Part shown: in pieces, positions 62,607 through 64,000 of the stretch
Layout: every line of letters starts with the position of its first letter
How positions within the stretch are numbered: position 1 is the stretch's first letter
Origin: Qipengyuania sp. JC766
GTDB taxonomy: Bacteria; Pseudomonadota; Alphaproteobacteria; Sphingomonadales; Sphingomonadaceae
Direction of reading: 5' to 3'
Assembly: GCF_040717445.1 (NCBI RefSeq)
Contig: NZ_JBFEFL010000001.1
Location: 248,001 to 312,000 of the forward strand
DNA length: 64,000 bases
The notes under the pieces: model-generated
What the model was told of the DNA's origin: nothing
Seen by the model: only the letters and a program-made list of their open reading frames with translations
Databases searched by the model: none
Program-made: the position numbers and the translations under genes

Positions 62607-63782
62607 ATGGCGAAGGAAAAATTCGAGCGTAACAAGCCGCACTGCAACGTCGGCACTATCGGTCACGTCGACCACGGCAAGACCACTCTTACCGCCGCCA
62701 TCACGAAGGTGATGGGTTCGGCCGTGGACTTCGCCAACATCGACAAGGCTCCGGAAGAGCGCGAGCGCGGCATCACGATCTCGACCGCGCACGTCGAGTA
62801 CGAAACCGACAAGCGCCACTATGCGCACGTCGATTGCCCGGGTCACGCCGACTACGTGAAGAACATGATCACCGGTGCTGCTCAGATGGACGGCGCGATC
62901 CTGGTCGTGAACGCCGCCGACGGTCCGATGCCGCAGACCCGTGAGCACATCCTGCTCGCTCGTCAGGTCGGCGTGCCGCAGCTGGTCGTGTACCTGAACA
63001 AGGTCGACCAGGTCGACGACGAAGAGCTGCTCGAACTCGTCGAACTGGAAGTTCGCGAACTGCTGAGCGACTACGACTTCGACGGCGACAACATTCCGAT
63101 CGTCAAGGGTTCGGCTCTCGCCGCGCTCGAAGACCGCGATCCGGAAATCGGCGAGAACTCGATCAAGGCTCTCATGGACGCCGTCGACGAGTACATTCCG
63201 CAGCCGGAGCGTCCGGTCGACCAGGCGTTCCTCATGCCGATTGAAGACGTGTTCTCGATCTCGGGTCGTGGTACGGTTGTGACCGGCCGTGTCGAAACCG
63301 GCGTTGTGAACGTGGGCGACGAAGTCGAAATCGTCGGCATCAAGGACACCACCAAGACGACCGTCACGGGCGTCGAGATGTTCCGCAAGCTGCTCGATCG
63401 CGGTGAAGCCGGCGACAACATCGGTGCCCTGATCCGCGGTGTCGCGCGTGAAGACGTCGAGCGTGGCCAGGTTCTGGCCAAGCCGGGTTCGGTCACGCCG
63501 CACACCGAATTCAGCGCCGAAGTCTACGTCCTGTCGAAGGACGAAGGTGGCCGTCACACGCCGTTCTTCGCCAACTACCGTCCGCAGTTCTACTTCCGCA
63601 CGACCGACGTGACGGGCGAAGTGATCCTGCCGGAAGGCACCGAGATGGTGATGCCGGGCGACAACGTGACGATCGACGTCAAGCTGATCGCTCCGATCGC
63701 CATGGACGAAGGTCTTCGCTTCGCAATTCGCGAAGGTGGCCGCACCGTCGGTTCGGGCGTCGTCTCGAAGATCACCAAGTAG
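62607..63782 (+). CDS. tuf: Elongation factor Tu
   Basis: A 391-residue EF-Tu with [61 protein letters not shown], and the domain II/III beta barrels ([54 protein letters not shown]). The codon bias is strong, as expected of a highly expressed gene. It closes the str operon; an intrinsic terminator follows. GAGGTAAATTGAG is upstream of the ATG. Confidence 0.98.
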   Translation: MAKEKFERNKPHCNVGTIGHVDHGKTTLTAAITKVMGSAVDFANIDKAPEERERGITISTAHVEYETDKRHYAHVDCPGHADYVKNMITGAAQMDGAILVVNAADGPMPQTREHILLARQVGVPQLVVYLNKVDQVDDEELLELVELEVRELLSDYDFDGDNIPIVKGSALAALEDRDPEIGENSIKALMDAVDEYIPQPERPVDQAFLMPIEDVFSISGRGTVVTGRVETGVVNVGDEVEIVGIKDTTKTTVTGVEMFRKLLDRGEAGDNIGALIRGVAREDVERGQVLAKPGSVTPHTEFSAEVYVLSKDEGGRHTPFFANYRPQFYFRTTDVTGEVILPEGTEMVMPGDNVTIDVKLIAPIAMDEGLRFAIREGGRTVGSGVVSKITK

Positions 63783-63815
63783 TCCGTCACGCCCCAGGGG
63801 CGTGCGGTACGAAAC

Positions 63816-63846
63816 GGCCCGGTTCCCTGTGGGAGCCGGGCCTTTT
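63816..63846 (+). terminator. Intrinsic terminator after tuf
   Basis: A GC-rich stem (GGCCCGG...TCCC with GGGA...CCGGGCC) and a 3-4 nt loop, followed by TTTT (63843-63846). Preceded by an A-run (63812-63814). Marks the end of the str operon. Confidence 0.85.
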
Positions 63847-63932
63847 CAATGCAGGTCGGCGATTTGGTCGAAGCTGCGGGCCGGGTTGTCGCGGAATTGA
63901 AATTATCGACCCCGCTGGCGCAATTCGGGGGT

Positions 63933-63961
63933 TGCTTCAACGAGGCGTTCCCCATATACGC
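63933..63961 (+). promoter_or_regulatory. Candidate sigma-70 promoter after the str operon
   Basis: TTGCTT (63933-63938), a 17-bp spacer and TATACG (63956-63961) lie between the tuf terminator and the right edge of the window, and could drive the next operon (often the S10 ribosomal operon). Matches to consensus are only partial. Confidence 0.35.
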
Positions 63962-64000
63962 GCCGCCTAAGGCGGAGATTCGTCTTCGTCGCAACGAAAT

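Overview
This is a GC-rich chromosomal window from an alphaproteobacterium, most likely Sphingomonadales and plausibly Erythrobacteraceae. The pointers are a MucR/Ros regulator, the nfuA-tsaB-rimI-mucR-fur-plsC-miaB run, a plant-type (class II) DAHP synthase, a DUF6628-like protein, and a str operon (rpsL-rpsG-fusA-tuf). The taxonomic placement is inferred from gene content; no database search was possible. Nearly all of the window is ordinary dense chromosomal coding sequence. I see no prophage, transposase, integrase, rRNA operon or CRISPR array.

Layout. 1-7.9 kb: the tail of a serine hydrolase, nudC, a DsbA/FrnE oxidoreductase, small envelope and hypothetical proteins, the MgtE Mg2+ channel, a cyclophilin, an EcsC protein and a LysR regulator. 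7-18.6 kb: a long leftward block of housekeeping genes (nfuA, nitroreductase, tsaB, rimI, mucR, fur, plsC, miaB, phoH, ybeY, corC-like). Rightward genes interrupt it: an OmpA protein, an AT-richer secreted protein of unknown function, and an arginine/aspartate-rich RcnB-like protein. 18.7-33.8 kb: an M16 protease, DAHP synthase, ergothioneine genes egtB-egtD, a renalase-like flavoprotein, a membrane retropepsin, a DUF1499 protein, tRNA-Gln, argE, a YghU-type GST, topoisomerase IB and NAD synthetase.

33.8-39.9 kb: an EamA exporter, then three overlapping genes for a type III polyketide synthase, a methyltransferase and a flavin oxidoreductase, which look like a small phenolic-lipid or quinone pathway. 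Next come azoR-pirin and a divergent LysR regulator. 39.9-54 kb: ilvE, a small-ORF locus with an unusually perfect ribosome binding site, paired lipoproteins, tlyA, tspO, apaG, a PilZ protein, a membrane-anchored winged-helix protein, metZ, protein mannosyltransferase-like and GT2-GtrA glycosylation genes, recO and ubiK.

54-64 kb: a heme N-hydroxylase of the GntA/YqcI type coupled to a DUF1989 protein, a GC-rich repeat element bounded by inverted repeats, an AT-richer TerB-like/membrane protein pair, and the str operon with long hairpins between rpsL and rpsG. The strongest candidates for something undescribed are the small-ORF locus (41.1-41.4 kb), the GntA-DUF1989 pair, the polyketide operon and the TerB-like pair.
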